From CAZGKW01 sp964526295 (GTDB lineage: Bacteria; Planctomycetota; Phycisphaerae; FEN-1346), in NCBI GenBank assembly GCA_964526295.1, contig CAZGKW010000009.1, positions 57,351 through 121,350 on the forward strand: 64,000 nt of DNA, given 5' to 3'. A program made the position numbers and the translations under genes. Positions 1-7,901 of this stretch are shown piece by piece. The notes under the pieces are model-generated. The model was given only the letters and a program-made list of their open reading frames with translations. It was not told the origin of the DNA and ran no database searches. Position 1 is the first letter of the stretch; each line of letters starts with the position of its first letter.

Positions 1-584
1 CCCTCGGGGCCGCTCAGGCTGAGGGCGGGGTACCCATCGCTGCTCAGCGACAGTCTGGCCCGCTGACCGCCCTCGCCGTCTGTGAAACTGAGGGCCGGCC
101 CGCCGTCCAGGACCGACAGACGCACGCGCTCCGTGGCGGCCTTGTCGTAGATGCTCAGGGCAGGCGTGCCGTCGATCATCCCCAGCGCGGCCCGGACCTT
201 CGTCTCGGTACCGTGGAGGCGGAACCTCCATTGGCTGCCGCTTGCGACCAGGGACGCCCGCTCGGCGCCCGTCGAGTCGAAGAACGCCAGGCCCTTGTCC
301 GAGTCGTCGGCGATCAGCCCGCCGACGACCTCCCCCTCGGCGTCCAGGAACGCCAGGGCGGGCCGGCCGTCGCGCATGTCCAGCAGCGCCCGGACACGGC
401 CCTCGTCGTCGACCAGCTTGAAGCCGTGGGCCCCGGTCGGCGGACGCAGGACGAAGTACAGCGCCACCCCCGCGGCGGCCAGGACCACCACGACGACCCC
501 CACCCACTTCAGGATGGCGACCTGTTTCGTGACCCGCTGAAGGTTGATGGCGAGTGTGGCAACATTCGTCGTCGGCGCGGCCAT
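1..584 (-). CDS. membrane-anchored repeat protein, C-terminus cut by window edge
   Basis: The ATG at 584-582 follows an AAGGGGAG ribosome-binding site, and the frame stays open to base 1, so the protein continues outside the window. At least 194 residues are visible. A short cytoplasmic N-terminus is followed by one hydrophobic helix (about residues 27-47). Then come degenerate repeats of roughly 23-28 residues built on patterns such as GRPALAFLD, GTPALSIYD and GGPALSFTD, with R-x-x-L in between. They look like a repetitive beta-structure exposed outside the membrane. It lies 39 bp downstream of rarA on the same strand and may be co-transcribed. I do not recognise a named family and function is unknown. 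Confidence 0.75.
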   Translation of the reverse strand, partial: MAAPTTNVATLAINLQRVTKQVAILKWVGVVVVVLAAAGVALYFVLRPPTGAHGFKLVDDEGRVRALLDMRDGRPALAFLDAEGEVVGGLIADDSDKGLAFFDSTGAERASLVASGSQWRFRLHGTETKVRAALGMIDGTPALSIYDKAATERVRLSVLDGGPALSFTDGEGGQRARLSLSSDGYPALSLSGPE

Positions 585-623
585 AGGCTCCCCTTTCGAT
601 TGGCGACGGCCGAAACGCTCCCG

Positions 624-2012
624 CTACGCCTCCGCGTCCGGCTGGTCGGTCGTTCCCTTTCCTCCGTCGGCCTCGGCGGCTTCGCGCCTCCGGCGGAGCT
701 CGTCGAGGCGCTGCCTGATCCGGGCCTCTCGCCCGTGGTCGGTCGGTTCGTAGTACGTCGCGTCCACGCCGAGGTACTCCTGCGGCACGAACCCGCCCTC
801 GTAGTCGTGGGCGTACTTGTAGCCTTCGCCGTGCCCCAGGGGCTTCGCCCCGCGGTAGTGGCTGTCGCGGAGGTGCCTCGGCACGGGTACGGTCCGGTTC
901 TCCCGCACGTCCTCTCGGGCCGCCGCGATCGCCTTGTACGAGGCGTTCGACTTCGGGGCGGCGGCGATGTAGGTGACCGCCTGGGCCAGGGGTATCTGGC
1001 ACTCGGGCAGGCCCACGAACTCGGTCGCCTGCATCGCCGAGACCGCCACCATCAGGGCCGCCGGGTCGGCGTTGCCGACATCCTCGGCCGCGCAGATGAC
1101 GATCCGCCGGGCGATGAACCGCGGGTCCTCGCCCGCCTCCAGCATCCGGGCCAGCCAGTACACCGCCGCGTCGGGGTCGCTGCCGCGCATCGACTTGATG
1201 AACGCGCTGGCCACATCGTAGTGCTCGTCGCCGGTGGCGTCGTAGCGGATGGCCTTCTGCTGGATCGATTCCTCGGCGACGGCCAGGTCGATCTCGATTC
1301 GGCCGGCCTCCTCGGGCGGCGCGGCCGGGTCGGGCGCCTGGCTGAGGACCGCCACTTCCAGGGCCGACAGGGCCCGCCGCGCGTCGCCGTCGGAGATCGT
1401 CGCCCAGTGTTCGATCGCTTCCTCGCTCACGTGAAGGTCGTACCGGCCCAGGCCCCGGTCGGCGTCCTCGATGGCACGCCGCAAGATGATACGAATCTCG
1501 TCCTCGGATAGCGGCTCGAAGCGGAAGACCTGGCTCCGCGACACCAGCGGGGCGTTCAGGGCGAAGAACGGGTTCTCCGTGGTCGCCCCGATCAGGATGA
1601 TGACGCCGTTCTCCACGTCGGGCAGGAGAACGTCCTGCTGGGCCCGGTTGAAGCGGTGGACCTCATCGAGAAAGAGGACCGTCCGCCGCTTCGTCGTGAC
1701 GAGGCGGCCCCGGGCCCTGTCGAGGACCTCGCGGACTTCCTTGACGCCGGCGTTGGCGGCGTTGAGCGTCTCGAAATGGGCGGAGAGGCGGCCGGCGATC
1801 ACCTCGGCCAGGCTCGTCTTGCCCGTGCCGGGCGGGCCGTAGAAGACGGCCGACTGGAGCCGGTCGGCGTCGAGCATGCGGCGGAGGAGCTTGCCCGGGC
1901 CGAAGAAATGGCCCTGGCCGACGAACTCCTCCGGCGTCCGAGGCCGCATCCGGACCGCCAGCGGGGCGTGCTCCGTCAGCGCCCGCCTCTCGCTTTCGTC
2001 GAAGAGCTCCAT
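624..2012 (-). CDS. rarA: replication-associated recombination ATPase RarA/MgsA
   Basis: A 462-residue AAA+ ATPase of the RarA (MgsA) family, which is close to the clamp-loader subunits and acts at stalled replication forks. Walker A GPPGTGKT is at about residues 59-66, Walker B LFLDEVH at 113-119, and the sensor-like GATTENPFF follows. A C-terminal oligomerisation part ends in the family-typical GYKYAHDYEGG segment. Length matches the family (about 430-460). The last 25 residues are a charged extension. The gene stands alone except for the membrane repeat protein downstream. The assignment is firm; the fork-rescue role is known for the family and not visible here. Confidence 0.95.
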   Translation of the reverse strand: MELFDESERRALTEHAPLAVRMRPRTPEEFVGQGHFFGPGKLLRRMLDADRLQSAVFYGPPGTGKTSLAEVIAGRLSAHFETLNAANAGVKEVREVLDRARGRLVTTKRRTVLFLDEVHRFNRAQQDVLLPDVENGVIILIGATTENPFFALNAPLVSRSQVFRFEPLSEDEIRIILRRAIEDADRGLGRYDLHVSEEAIEHWATISDGDARRALSALEVAVLSQAPDPAAPPEEAGRIEIDLAVAEESIQQKAIRYDATGDEHYDVASAFIKSMRGSDPDAAVYWLARMLEAGEDPRFIARRIVICAAEDVGNADPAALMVAVSAMQATEFVGLPECQIPLAQAVTYIAAAPKSNASYKAIAAAREDVRENRTVPVPRHLRDSHYRGAKPLGHGEGYKYAHDYEGGFVPQEYLGVDATYYEPTDHGREARIRQRLDELRRRREAAEADGGKGTTDQPDAEA

Positions 2013-2080
2013 GGGCGGGCATTATAGCCGCCGGGGGGCCGTCATGTCACGAAACGCCTGCGCGCGTGCCCATAGCATTC

Positions 2081-2110
2081 GCGCGGTGGGTCGCCGCACC
2101 CACCGCGCCC
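2081..2110. repeat. GC-rich palindromic repeat, variant copy
   Basis: GCGCGGTGGGT, a short spacer, then ACCCACCGCGC form a hairpin. It is a variant of the palindromic family also seen at 2341, 10579, 16157, 37778 and 37821. It lies in the gap between rarA and the antitoxin remnant. Confidence 0.6.
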
Positions 2111-2195
2111 CCGCGGCAGGCATGGCCGCAGCGACCAGCGAAACGCGCAACGCCTCGTGGGCAGACAGGAGGACCAGAAGAACTGGCGATCAGAG

Positions 2196-2432
2196 TCAGT
2201 AACGCTCTTCGTTGCGCATGTCGATGACCGTCCAGGAGAGCGGCTTACCCTTGACCTTGATCGATGCGCGGAATTCTGAGAGGTCCGGCAGGCCGCGCGC
2301 GGTCGCTCTCTCGACGGGCACCAGGCGAGCCACGGGCTTGCCGCGGCGGGTGCTCCAGACCCGCCTCGCAAGTCGGAAGCGCCTCTTCTCCGTTCTCTCC
2401 GCGGTCTCGGCGCCCTCGGCGTTGAGAAACAC
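2196..2432 (-). pseudogene. 5'-truncated Phd/YefM-type antitoxin remnant
   Basis: The last 50 or so residues (RRGKPVARLVPVE, then GLPDLSEFRASIKVKGK, then TVIDMRNEERY) are the C-terminal half of a prevent-host-death family antitoxin. The normal N-terminal DNA-binding half is missing. In its place is a reading through a repeat of the AEGAETAERTE type, and a palindromic repeat (2341-2370) sits exactly at the junction. Downstream on the same strand (2195 to about 2040) no PIN-domain or RelE-like toxin frame is seen. The open frame is therefore probably a decayed, orphaned toxin-antitoxin locus. It could be expressed as a small protein, but nothing supports that. Confidence 0.6.
2341..2370. repeat. 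GC-rich palindromic repeat
   Basis: The arms GCGGCGGGT and ACCCGCCTCGC surround a TGCTCCAG-type centre, flanked by TTG and CAAG. This is nearly identical to the copy at 37821. It lies at the breakpoint of the antitoxin remnant and supplies its TRRGK codons. Confidence 0.7.
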
Positions 2433-2444
2433 GGCGTCGGAAAG

Positions 2445-3296
2445 CTAATCGGCCGCCGGGAGGGGCCCGACGAAGAAGTCCGGGTGTTCCGCCCGGATAG
2501 TGCCGAGCGTGGCGCACTTGCCCGACGGCACGTGCACCAGGCCGACGGCCTTCTTCTTGTCGCACCGGAAGACGATGAAATCGTCGGAGTTGACGGCGAA
2601 CCGCTGGTTGTCCCACTTGAGGCCGCGGGCCTTGAGCTTCTTGTAGACCCCGCCTTCCCACTTGAAGAGGACCATCTCCTGGTGCCCGTTCAGGTTCCGC
2701 GTCAGCCACCGGCCGTTGGGCGAGATGCTCGACGAGCAGCGGTCCGCATACTTCGAGGTCCTGCCGCCGACCTCGATCTTGTAGAGGCCGTCGCCGGAGC
2801 GGGCGGCCAGCCGCTTGCCGTCGCGGCTGATGGCGATCTCGCCGGCGTAGTCCCGCCGGTCCTCGTGGATGAGCGTCCGCTCGCCGTCGGCGGCGCGGAT
2901 GCGATAGAAGCGGTTGCCCTCCAGGTACAGGACGCAGCCGGGGTCGGGCCGGTAGGCGGCGATGGGACATCGATTGAGGTTCTTGCCTTTGGCAATGCGG
3001 CGGGCGTTCGAACCGTCGTTGGCCATGTGCCAGATCTGGCCGCTCTTCTCGATGAAGAAGATGCTCCGACCATCCGCCGACCAGCACGCGTGGGTCGCGT
3101 CGCCGTCGTAAAGCTTCTCGGGCTTCCCGCCGACCGCGCAGCGGTAGACCCCGCCGCCGGCGGCGTAGACGGCCCAGCCTGCGGGCCGGTCGTCCGGCGC
3201 CGCCGGGGCACGGGCTGGGCTGCCGAACAAAGCGATCGAACAGGCCAGGGCGGAGACGGCGATGAGGGAGGGCCCCTTCGGGCGGGACTTCTTCAT
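2445..3296 (-). CDS. secreted beta-propeller (TolB/WD40-like) protein
   Basis: 283 residues starting at the ATG at 3296-3294, which is preceded by AAGGAG at good spacing. Longer upstream reading in this frame is antisense to the next gene and was rejected. An N-terminal signal peptide (KKSRPKGPS, then a hydrophobic stretch, then an A-R-A-P-A-A cleavage region) indicates export. The mature part has repeating short blades such as DATHACWSADGRSIFFIEKS and SSSISPNGRWLTRN, the pattern of TolB or WD40-like propellers. No catalytic residues were recognised. It is divergent from the gene at 3472. A role in sensing or binding in the periplasm is only a guess. Confidence 0.8.
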   Translation of the reverse strand: MKKSRPKGPSLIAVSALACSIALFGSPARAPAAPDDRPAGWAVYAAGGGVYRCAVGGKPEKLYDGDATHACWSADGRSIFFIEKSGQIWHMANDGSNARRIAKGKNLNRCPIAAYRPDPGCVLYLEGNRFYRIRAADGERTLIHEDRRDYAGEIAISRDGKRLAARSGDGLYKIEVGGRTSKYADRCSSSISPNGRWLTRNLNGHQEMVLFKWEGGVYKKLKARGLKWDNQRFAVNSDDFIVFRCDKKKAVGLVHVPSGKCATLGTIRAEHPDFFVGPLPAAD

Positions 3297-3401
3297 GGGT
3301 GATCTCCTTCCACGCCGGCGGCCGTCCGGGACGGCAGGTGCCCGTTGTCCGGTCCTGTGAACGCACGAGCGGGCCCGCGGTTCCGGTGCCTCGGGTCGCG
3401 C

Positions 3402-3430
3402 TTGCCCGGTACAAGCCGCCGGCGTAGAGT
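3402..3430 (+). promoter_or_regulatory. candidate sigma-70-type promoter for the 3472 gene
   Basis: TTGCCC (3402-3407), 17 bp, TAGAGT (3425-3430). Each box has four matches or so to consensus, and the position is 40-70 bp upstream of the GTG start. It lies in the divergent gap 3297-3471. Confidence 0.4.
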
Positions 3431-3471
3431 GAAGCGGATGCCCGACAGGAGGGGGAGGAGGAGCACCGCTC

Positions 3472-4227
3472 GTGGCGAAGCGACCGCCCAATCGCCCGGA
3501 TGAGGAGGCGCCGCTGCCGATCCGGCCCGCCTTCAAGCGGGAGTTCCTCGACTTCGAGCGCGGCATCCGGATGGCGGGGCTCGAGCCGAACGAACGGATC
3601 ACCCAGATCGTCAAGGCCCACCTCGTGGCCGAGCACGGCCGGCCGTTCCTGATCGACAAGTGGGGCCGCGGCCGGTACTGGCGGTGGATCTGCTGGCTCC
3701 CGCGGGCCAACCGCGACGCGAAACCCCTTTCCTCGGGCCACAGCTTCGCCTCGGCCAAGCTCTTCGTCAGCCTGTTCCCCGGCGACCGGGAGCTGAAAGC
3801 CGGGTTCCAGGTCGAGCGGGCGAGCGTGCATCGCGGCCACGGCCCGGCCGAGGGCGTGCTCCTCCGGGAGGACTGGGACTGGCACCGGTTCGTCCGGGGC
3901 CTGCGGAAGGACTCGCCTCTCGCGGCCGAACTCGACCGCCTGATCCGCGTTGAGGAGTTCCTGGCCCGGGTGGGGGCGTTCTCCGACATGACGGTCTTCC
4001 GCGGCCCCGACTGGGGCGGCGTCCGCGCGATGCGGCAGGCCGTCCGGGCGATGCCCGACGAGGAATGGGGCGGCGTCCAGGTCTACTACCCGTTCCCGCA
4101 GGCCGACCTGGCCGGAATGAGCGGTCCGGACATCGTGGGTGCGGTGCTCGCCGTCTTCGACGAAGTGGGCGCCGCGATGAACCGGGTGATGAGCGAGCCG
4201 GTGCTCGCCGAAAGAAGCTCGCCGTGA
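3472..4227 (+). CDS. conserved protein of unknown function
   Basis: 251 residues. The GTG start is preceded by a strong AGGAGGGGGAGGAGG purine tract 8-25 bp upstream. No signal peptide or membrane segment, so probably cytoplasmic. Noticeable blocks are WICWLPRANRDAKPLSSGHSF, FQVERA, EDWDWHRF and GVQVYYPFP, rich in aromatic residues and conserved-looking. I recall similar unnamed bacterial proteins but no assigned activity. The stop overlaps the GTG of the next small frame (GTGA). Confidence 0.8.
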   Translation: MAKRPPNRPDEEAPLPIRPAFKREFLDFERGIRMAGLEPNERITQIVKAHLVAEHGRPFLIDKWGRGRYWRWICWLPRANRDAKPLSSGHSFASAKLFVSLFPGDRELKAGFQVERASVHRGHGPAEGVLLREDWDWHRFVRGLRKDSPLAAELDRLIRVEEFLARVGAFSDMTVFRGPDWGGVRAMRQAVRAMPDEEWGGVQVYYPFPQADLAGMSGPDIVGAVLAVFDEVGAAMNRVMSEPVLAERSSP

Positions 4228-4352
4228 AAGGACGGACGGCCCCGGCGGTCCTGGCGTCGGCACTGGTTCTGCCACCGGCGACAGGCGCAGGGGCCGCCGA
4301 TGGCCGCCGGATCGACGCCGCGAGCATCCGGTTCGACACCCCCGAGAAGTGA
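4224..4352 (+). CDS. possible small secreted peptide or 5' gene remnant (42 aa)
   Basis: A GTG overlapping the previous stop (GTGA, translational coupling) opens a 42-codon frame. It reads like a signal peptide (VKGRTAPAVLASALVLPP, then ATGAGAADG) followed by about 15 residues. It ends abruptly at TGA, so it may be the 5' stub of a lost exported protein instead of a working peptide. No homology is recognised. Low confidence. Confidence 0.3.
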   Translation: MKGRTAPAVLASALVLPPATGAGAADGRRIDAASIRFDTPEK

Positions 4353-4511
4353 GCGTCGCTCGTCTGCGAAGCCGGATCGCCCTGTGTCACGCCGCACCGC
4401 GCCCCTCTCGAGGGAGGGCCGAATAGACGCCCGTCAACCGGCGTATCACCAGAAGGAGGGGCGCGCCGCGAAACCAGGCCGCGGATGCCGGCGGCCGGGG
4501 CCAAGATTCAG

Positions 4512-4539
4512 TTGCGGCACAACGGGCGACGTCGATAAT
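4512..4539 (+). promoter_or_regulatory. candidate sigma-70-type promoter for the 4586 operon
   Basis: TTGCGG (4512-4517), 16 bp, GATAAT (4534-4539; five of six in the -10 box). It lies 47 bp before the ATG at 4586 in the otherwise non-coding gap 4353-4585. Confidence 0.4.
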
Positions 4540-4585
4540 CGGTCCGAGCAAGCGGCGTCCCGGCACCCGCGCGAGGGAGAATGCC

Positions 4586-5407
4586 ATGGACTGGACCAGC
4601 AACCGGATGATCGCCGTCTACATCGTCGTCGGTTTCGTCGCCGCGTGCGTCATCACGTGGCTGGTGATGCGGCGGACGGTCCGGACCCGCATCCGCACCG
4701 AGCGCGAGGTCCGGGACGATCCCGACATCCACGACTGGCTGGTCATTTTCGACTGGACCCGCAAGGTCCTTTACGTGCCGACGATCGTGGTGTCGGTCGT
4801 CGCGGCGATCCTGATGGTTCTGTACGAGTCGGACCTGATCGGCGGCGAGGGCACCCCCCGGATCATCGGCGGCCTGTGGTTCGTCGTGTTCCTTCTGAAC
4901 TTCGTCGTGGAGGAGTTCGCCGTCAACGTGAAGGTGGTCCTGATCGGGGCCCTGTGTCTCTTGGCGCTGTTCCTCTGGTTGCACCTGCTGGGGTGGGTCC
5001 GGCCCTTCGTCACGGTCCTGCTGGGCCTTGATATCCGCATCGGGCCGGTGGCGTATCTGGCCGTCACGGTCCTGGGCGCAACCGCCATTTTCGTGGCGTG
5101 GATCCGGGGCCTGTTCTACTACGTCGTCTTCACGCCCAACTTCATGAACATCCAGTGGGGGCCGACCGAGTCCGGCGACCACATCGCCCGCGAGGATTTT
5201 AACACGCACATCGATACGTCCGACATCCTGGAGCGGCTGATGGGCTTCGGCCGCATCATCATCATCTTCAAGGACCAGAAGCATCCGCCCCTGACGTTCC
5301 TCGTCTGGCGGGTCGGCAAGCGGGCCAAGAAGCTCGAAGCGGTCCGCGGCAAGTTCGCCATCGACATGAATTCCCAGCTCACCGCCAGCGACATCCCCAA
5401 GCAGTAG
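4586..5407 (+). CDS. multi-pass membrane protein with PH-like C-terminal part
   Basis: 273 residues, start supported by GAGGGAGA before the ATG. About five hydrophobic helices (near residues 8-28, 60-82, 94-112, 115-136, 148-172) are followed by a soluble C-terminal domain of about 90 residues. That domain has an alternating beta pattern (FTPNFMNIQWGP, RIIIIFKDQKHPP, LTFLVWRV, KLEAVRGKFAID) resembling bacterial PH (bPH-type) membrane-surface domains. The resemblance is my reading of the pattern. It leads a probable operon with the MFS and M24-fold genes. Function unknown. Confidence 0.75.
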   Translation: MDWTSNRMIAVYIVVGFVAACVITWLVMRRTVRTRIRTEREVRDDPDIHDWLVIFDWTRKVLYVPTIVVSVVAAILMVLYESDLIGGEGTPRIIGGLWFVVFLLNFVVEEFAVNVKVVLIGALCLLALFLWLHLLGWVRPFVTVLLGLDIRIGPVAYLAVTVLGATAIFVAWIRGLFYYVVFTPNFMNIQWGPTESGDHIAREDFNTHIDTSDILERLMGFGRIIIIFKDQKHPPLTFLVWRVGKRAKKLEAVRGKFAIDMNSQLTASDIPKQ

Positions 5408-5448
5408 AGGGGCGATCCGCCGCGCCTGGCGCCGCATGAGGTCCCGAC

Positions 5449-6696
5449 GTGCCGCGACTCCGACGCCTTCTCCTCATCGTCCTGACGGAGCACGTCGCGA
5501 CGATCCTCATCGAGCGGGGCATCTACTTCTACACCGACGAGCGGCTCGGCTTCACGCCCACCGAGAACCTGTGGCTGGCGTTCGGGTTCGGGGTGGCCTA
5601 CGTGCTCGGGGCCCTGTCGAGCCATCGCCTGGCGGTCCGATGGGGCGAGAAGCGGCTCTTTGTCGGCATTGTCGTCGCCGAGCTGGCCCTCCACGGGCTG
5701 CTCGTCGGGCTGGCGGCCCCGCCCGTCCTCGTCGCCGGGGTCCTCCTGGTGGGGGTCCTCACAGGTCTCAAATGGCCCGTGGTCGAGAGCTACGTCAGCG
5801 CCGGCCGCACGCCGACCGAGACGGCCCGCAGCGTCGGGGCGTTCAATCTGACGTGGTCGCTCAGCGTGCCCCTGACGCTGCTCGTGGCCGGGCCGCTCAT
5901 CGAACTCTGGTCGCCGGGCCTGTTCGCGCTGGCCGCGGCGATGAACGTCGTGAGCCTGGCCCTGATGGCGCCGCTTCCGGGTCGGCCGACGCACCTGCCC
6001 CACGACCATCCGGAGCGCCTGTCGGCGGTGCGGCTCCGACGCTGCGCGGGCCTTCTCATCTCGAGCCGGTGGTCGCTCCTGGCCAGCTACTCGATGATGT
6101 GGGTCCTGGCGGCTCTGATGCCGCGGATTCTGGGGGGCCTTGGCTTCAGCGTGGCCGCCGCGACGGCCCTGGCGGCGGTGCTCGACATGAGCCGCGGCGC
6201 GACCTTCGGCGTCCTCCACCGAGGATCGTGGTGGCACCATCGGAGGCGGCCCCTCGTCCTGGTGGTCTTCGGGCTGCCGCTCGGGTTCTTCGCCGTCCTG
6301 TTCGGGCGGCATCTGGCGGTCGTCCTGGCCGGCGAGGTCGTTTTCGGCATCTCGATGGGGATTACCTATTATGCGGCCCTGTACTATGCGATGATCGTGA
6401 AGGACGCATCGGTCGAGGCGGGCGGGGGGCACGAGGGGCTCATCGGGACGGGCTTCGCCGTCGGTCCGGCGGCGGGGCTCGTCGGGCGGGCCTTGGAGCC
6501 GGTCCTCGGGAGCCTGATGCTCGGACGCCTGCTCGGCCTGGGGTCTTTGGTGCTGATCTGCGCAGTCGGGGCCCTGCGGGCCCTGCTGCGCATCGGCCCG
6601 CCCGGCGAGGAGGACGGCGCCGAGCCGCCTGCCGCAGCGGACGTCGAGCCGGCCAACCCACTCGACGGCGAGCGAGACGAAGAGGCGAACCTGTGA
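5449..6696 (+). CDS. major facilitator superfamily transporter
   Basis: 415 residues with about twelve hydrophobic helices and a WGEKRLF loop after helix 2, corresponding to MFS motif A. A charged tail of about 35 residues rich in Glu, Asp and Pro closes the protein. Substrate cannot be told. Its TGA overlaps the ATG of the next gene (ATGA at 6694-6698), so the two are translationally coupled. Efflux or uptake of a small solute in the inner membrane is the family role. Confidence 0.85.
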   Translation: MPRLRRLLLIVLTEHVATILIERGIYFYTDERLGFTPTENLWLAFGFGVAYVLGALSSHRLAVRWGEKRLFVGIVVAELALHGLLVGLAAPPVLVAGVLLVGVLTGLKWPVVESYVSAGRTPTETARSVGAFNLTWSLSVPLTLLVAGPLIELWSPGLFALAAAMNVVSLALMAPLPGRPTHLPHDHPERLSAVRLRRCAGLLISSRWSLLASYSMMWVLAALMPRILGGLGFSVAAATALAAVLDMSRGATFGVLHRGSWWHHRRRPLVLVVFGLPLGFFAVLFGRHLAVVLAGEVVFGISMGITYYAALYYAMIVKDASVEAGGGHEGLIGTGFAVGPAAGLVGRALEPVLGSLMLGRLLGLGSLVLICAVGALRALLRIGPPGEEDGAEPPAAADVEPANPLDGERDEEANL

Positions 6697-7808
6697 TGAA
6701 CATCGAAACCGAAGCTCGAACCAAGCACGATCGCGTCGCTGCGTTCCTCGACCGGCACGGCCTCGACGCCGCGATCCTCTCGCGCCGGTGCAACGTGAGC
6801 TGGTACACCTGCGGGCGGGTCCGCAACTACGTCGGCACCGCCGAGGACGCCGGCAACTCGACGCTCCTCGTCGACCCAGGCGGCGCCCGCATCCTGACTT
6901 CCAACATCGAGGTGACGCGACTGGAGGCCGAGGACCTGCCCGGCACCGGCATCGAGCCGGTCGCATACCCGTGGCACGACGCCTCGGCGCGGGCCCAGGC
7001 GGTGGAGAAGGCCATCGGCGGGCGCCACGTCGCCGCCGACGTGCCCGTGGCGGGCGTCGACTCCGAGCCGCTGCCGGCCGCGTTCAATCGCCTCCGCTGG
7101 TCGCTCGAGGCGTCGGAGGTCGAGCGGTACCGGGCCGTGGCGAGCGACGTCGTCGCGGCCGTCGAAGCGACCGCCCGCGCCGCCGAACCCGGCCGAACCG
7201 AGGACGAGTTGGCGGGGGCCTTGGCGGGCGCGTTGCGGTCGCGGGGACTGTTGCCGTGGGTTCTCCTGGTGGCGGTCGACGGGCGGATCGACCGGTTCCG
7301 CCATCCGCTGCCGACGTCCGCGCGGCTCGAGAGGCGGCTCATGCTGGTCACGTGCTCGGAGCGGGGCGGCCTGATCGCCGCCTGCACCCGGCTCGTCTCG
7401 TTCGGGCCGTTGCCTGCCGACTTGGCCGCCCGGCACGAGGCCGTCGCGACGGTCGATGCGGCCCTCGTCTCGGCCACGCGGCCGGGCGCGACGCTCGGCG
7501 AATGCTTCGACGCCGCCCGCGAAGCCTACGCCGCCACCGGTCACGCCGACGAATGGCGGAACCACCACCAGGGCGGCTCGATCGGCTATCTGCCCCGCGA
7601 GGCCAAGGCCGGGCCCGGCGATGCGACGCCCGTCCTCGCGAACCAGGCCTTCGCGTGGAACCCGTCGATCTCCGGCACAAAGTCGGAGGACACGGTCCTG
7701 TGCACGGCCGAGGGCACGGCGCCGCTGGCCGGGCCGACCGGCTGGCCGACCGTGGAAGTCGAGTGGCAGGGCGCGACGATGGAACGGCCGGCGATCCTGG
7801 TCCGCTGA
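6696..7808 (+). CDS. M24 (pita-bread) fold protein, probable pseudo-peptidase
   Basis: 370 residues, ATG overlapping the MFS stop. The N-terminal creatinase-like half and C-terminal M24 half are recognisable, including HHQGGSIGY and KSEDTVL, which line up with the metal-site strands of Xaa-Pro peptidases. The usual ligands are largely absent. The paired-Asp segment reads MLVTCSERGGLIAACTR, with no Asp. The GHGIG-type His position reads GGSIGY. The first Glu strand reads FAWNPSIS. Only the final Glu (in SEDT) remains of five. It is either a metal-free binding protein or an M24 subfamily with different chemistry. Pairing with a transporter suggests uptake or sensing of a peptide-like compound. 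Confidence 0.8.
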   Translation: MNIETEARTKHDRVAAFLDRHGLDAAILSRRCNVSWYTCGRVRNYVGTAEDAGNSTLLVDPGGARILTSNIEVTRLEAEDLPGTGIEPVAYPWHDASARAQAVEKAIGGRHVAADVPVAGVDSEPLPAAFNRLRWSLEASEVERYRAVASDVVAAVEATARAAEPGRTEDELAGALAGALRSRGLLPWVLLVAVDGRIDRFRHPLPTSARLERRLMLVTCSERGGLIAACTRLVSFGPLPADLAARHEAVATVDAALVSATRPGATLGECFDAAREAYAATGHADEWRNHHQGGSIGYLPREAKAGPGDATPVLANQAFAWNPSISGTKSEDTVLCTAEGTAPLAGPTGWPTVEVEWQGATMERPAILVR

Positions 7809-7825
7809 GATGCCGCAGATGACCA

Positions 7826-7866
7826 CCCTCTCTCCTTCGCGGGAGAGGGGCGGGGTGAAGGGGCGG
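7826..7866. repeat. CTCTCTCC-type hairpin repeat
   Basis: CCTCTCTCCTT then a short loop then GGGAGAGGGG and GGGGTGAAGGGG, in the convergent gap after the M24-fold gene. Same class as the copies at 14979 and 37104. It could also act as a transcription terminator. Confidence 0.6.
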
Positions 7867-7901
7867 CCGACGCTCCTTGCCCTCGCGCGCGTGGTGCCGC
7901 A

